Assembly (NCBI GenBank): GCA_017416535.1
Contig: JAFQCG010000003.1
Coordinates: 62,001-126,000, forward strand
Direction: 5' to 3'
Length of the DNA: 64,000 nt
Origin: Bacilli bacterium
Lineage (GTDB): Bacteria > Bacillota_I > Bacilli_A > RF39 > UBA660
Shown: positions 63,601-64,000 of the stretch, one piece after another
Numbering within the stretch: the stretch's first letter is position 1
How the letters are laid out: the number at the start of each line of letters is the position of its first letter
The notes under the pieces: generated by a model
The model's input: only the letters and a program-made list of their open reading frames with translations
What the model was told of the DNA's origin: nothing
Database searches by the model: none
Translations under genes and position numbers: made by a program

Positions 63601-64000
63601 ATAAAATGGAATTGATTATTAAAGGTGGTACATTTGTTAATACTGAACTTCCAGAAGAATATATTGCTGATGGATATAGACAAAATGCTGAAGGAAGAGT
63701 AGTCAAAGAAAACGCAATTTCAACTCAAGCAGAAATGGTTAGTGCCATTTCTGAAGGTGGTAAGTTCGAATTAGATACAGATTTAACACTAACAGACGCT
63801 TCATTAAAAGTAGCTAAAAACAAAGATGTTGAAATTAATCTTAATGGTAAAACAATTACTGCAAGATCAACAACTTCATCAGCATCAAATGCAATTGAAG
63901 TATTAGCCGGTGGAAACTTAAAGTTAACTGGAAATGGAAAAATTGAGTTTACTGCAGGTTCTCCAGATACAGACTGGGGAGAAGGTGGTTCTAAGCCATA
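60693..64000 (+). CDS. Giant secreted protein with Ig-like and beta-helix repeats, 3' truncated by window
   Basis: Open from ATG 60693 to the end of the window (>1100 residues). Signal peptide RYFVIALVLLLGLTTFSFA, then helical stalk (NSYSEALEAVEEAEENPTEE) and KTEAKKNAVNANVNGYDNK..., the same order as the 55658 protein, so the two are paralogues. After several Ig-like units, residues ~690 on change to a right-handed beta-helix style: ILTKNITLDTAVEVAEGKKL, IDLNGYELKISN, GTLTIDNVEF, VTINGGKFIGQ, VNGGTFSS. This repeats at VEINLNGKTITARS. AGGAGGGTC precedes the ATG. Probable adhesin or carbohydrate-interacting surface protein; C-terminal anchor is outside the window. Confidence 0.85.
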   Translation, partial: MQIKKRYFVIALVLLLGLTTFSFANPKEEMGSRKTAKGISETVTNDIKENNSYSEALEAVEEAEENPTEETVETARNEIRNANDATEEQVQNLQQRVDVVEETIDVAALVKEVEVLAEVKETREQAKSKYPNAETEVNKLDEGEVKNNLENRLAKVSRLLNDTNAPEVTGIDENVPTNKNEIIYVKDEFLASVIIDETEYTDFIVEGDILKFEKKVTTEGTHTVTAKDKLGNTTTKTFMIDKTEAKKNAVNANVNGYDNKVNEQYATNGKKVTAYITLTEELRENPTFTFYANGKEIKKVKDEVVASASTNAKYPYKYTAVLEINEELAAEDGELTYTVTNMYDVAGNQTPDITKLSVTGKVLKLDRTPNRVTFTTISTDNKNVEGKVYYVTEGDTITFRMGVREKFSVNPTITIGGKEVTLEYVKYFPSPNHHEYRGTIKLDDTFKDGNLNIIITGSKDIAGNTGFYYQTNGKKVLETITTKETTNGKSLVYDNTAPSTTYVMILSKGANHKYATNGDTIRFLVRFTEEVVLSDEFAVTFNNVTKPLVRSGDKAQIEYIAEFKISKEEKNLAEGPLTFEVKGFKDKLGNASNQVVTTTNHYKYNEVTYDRTAPVFVEETGYNENGINPYIKLADKNDISFKVYRKGTEKPIHEFDSTTVGKSFKIGWHGGGFYTIVATDAAGNTTSKEFEVYHVIDSIDDLKNVFKNGGKAILTKNITLDTAVEVAEGKKLEIDLNGYELKISNPEKSSTRLINNKGDLSIKNGSLINEKIHAYGIVDNYGTLTIDNVEFRDNGSFDGSTIKNRNGKVKITNSKFNIISSVGYKTDEKEKNVKFGNAAVWSDGELVIKNTNINSDSERAYSLIVNSGKSTIENVNAKGKHGGLAVTGGTVTINDMKYESDVHYGIYVSNKSEANVTINGGKFIGQLQGLLVYNEYDKADVKVTVNGGTFSSKTGKEAAKVSKGNKELTHKMELIIKGGTFVNTELPEEYIADGYRQNAEGRVVKENAISTQAEMVSAISEGGKFELDTDLTLTDASLKVAKNKDVEINLNGKTITARSTTSSASNAIEVLAGGNLKLTGNGKIEFTAGSPDTDWGEGGSKP

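Noticed and set aside
1-64000. Mycoplasma-type code (TGA as Trp), suggested by AT richness
   Set aside because: TGA ends several full-length genes (2671-5232, mraZ) and TGG is used for conserved tryptophans.

Overview
The window is strongly AT-rich, uses short intergenic gaps, clear AGGAGG-type ribosome binding sites and many hairpin-plus-T-run terminators. It carries a mraZ-rsmH-ftsL-PBP division cluster, DnaI, ComEA/ComEC, a T-box in front of thrS, a YjcZ-type micro-protein and a rubredoxin fusion. This points to an anaerobic, probably gut-type Bacillota (Bacilli side, uncultured Erysipelotrichales/RF39-like). TGA serves as a stop codon (for example after the 2671-5232 and mraZ genes), so the code is the standard bacterial one and not the Mycoplasma one. 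No rRNA, tRNA, CRISPR array, insertion sequence or phage gene was seen.

Layout. 1-7 kb: the 3' end of a surface protein, a gluzincin-like protease, a large unknown helical protein, then leftward def, a second HExxH protein and a 51-residue YjcZ-like protein. 7-19 kb: ftsW, a GdpP-like DHH phosphoesterase without its sensory half, comEA (apparently with an ATA start), comEC, dnaI, an anchored M23 peptidase, a Thr T-box driving an MBL hydrolase and a ThrRS without TGS domain, an HD hydrolase and a TPR protein. 19.3-25.2 kb: division cluster with a three-box MraZ operator, continuing into an RsgI-like sensor and two secreted proteins. 25.2-33.7 kb: DUF1292 protein, a 1251-residue unsecreted low-complexity protein, flavin reductase-rubredoxin, a three-gene ABC-2 exporter behind an attenuator-like leader, and an orphan Dam-type methylase.

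33.7-55.5 kb is the most unusual part. It holds about eight proteins with SipW-type signal peptides (TYAWF, TYSLF, TYAKY, LAWFAY, TYSRY) resembling TasA/camelysin fibre subunits. With them are three SipW-like proteins: one fused to a ~500-residue cytoplasmic domain, one apparently catalytically dead and one ordinary. Embedded among these are a membrane-anchored McrB-like AAA+ ATPase and a DUF2357-like partner with no visible nuclease, plus cytoplasmic helical proteins of unknown role. I infer an envelope-fibre processing and assembly system powered or regulated by a McrB-type motor. A cation diffusion facilitator and a classical signal peptidase I follow.

55.6-64 kb carries two very large secreted proteins with related N-termini, Ig-like repeats and, in the second, beta-helix repeats. 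They are separated by a small PH-like protein, and the second runs off the window. The genes fit a common theme: cell wall synthesis and division, protein export and processing, and a heavily decorated surface.
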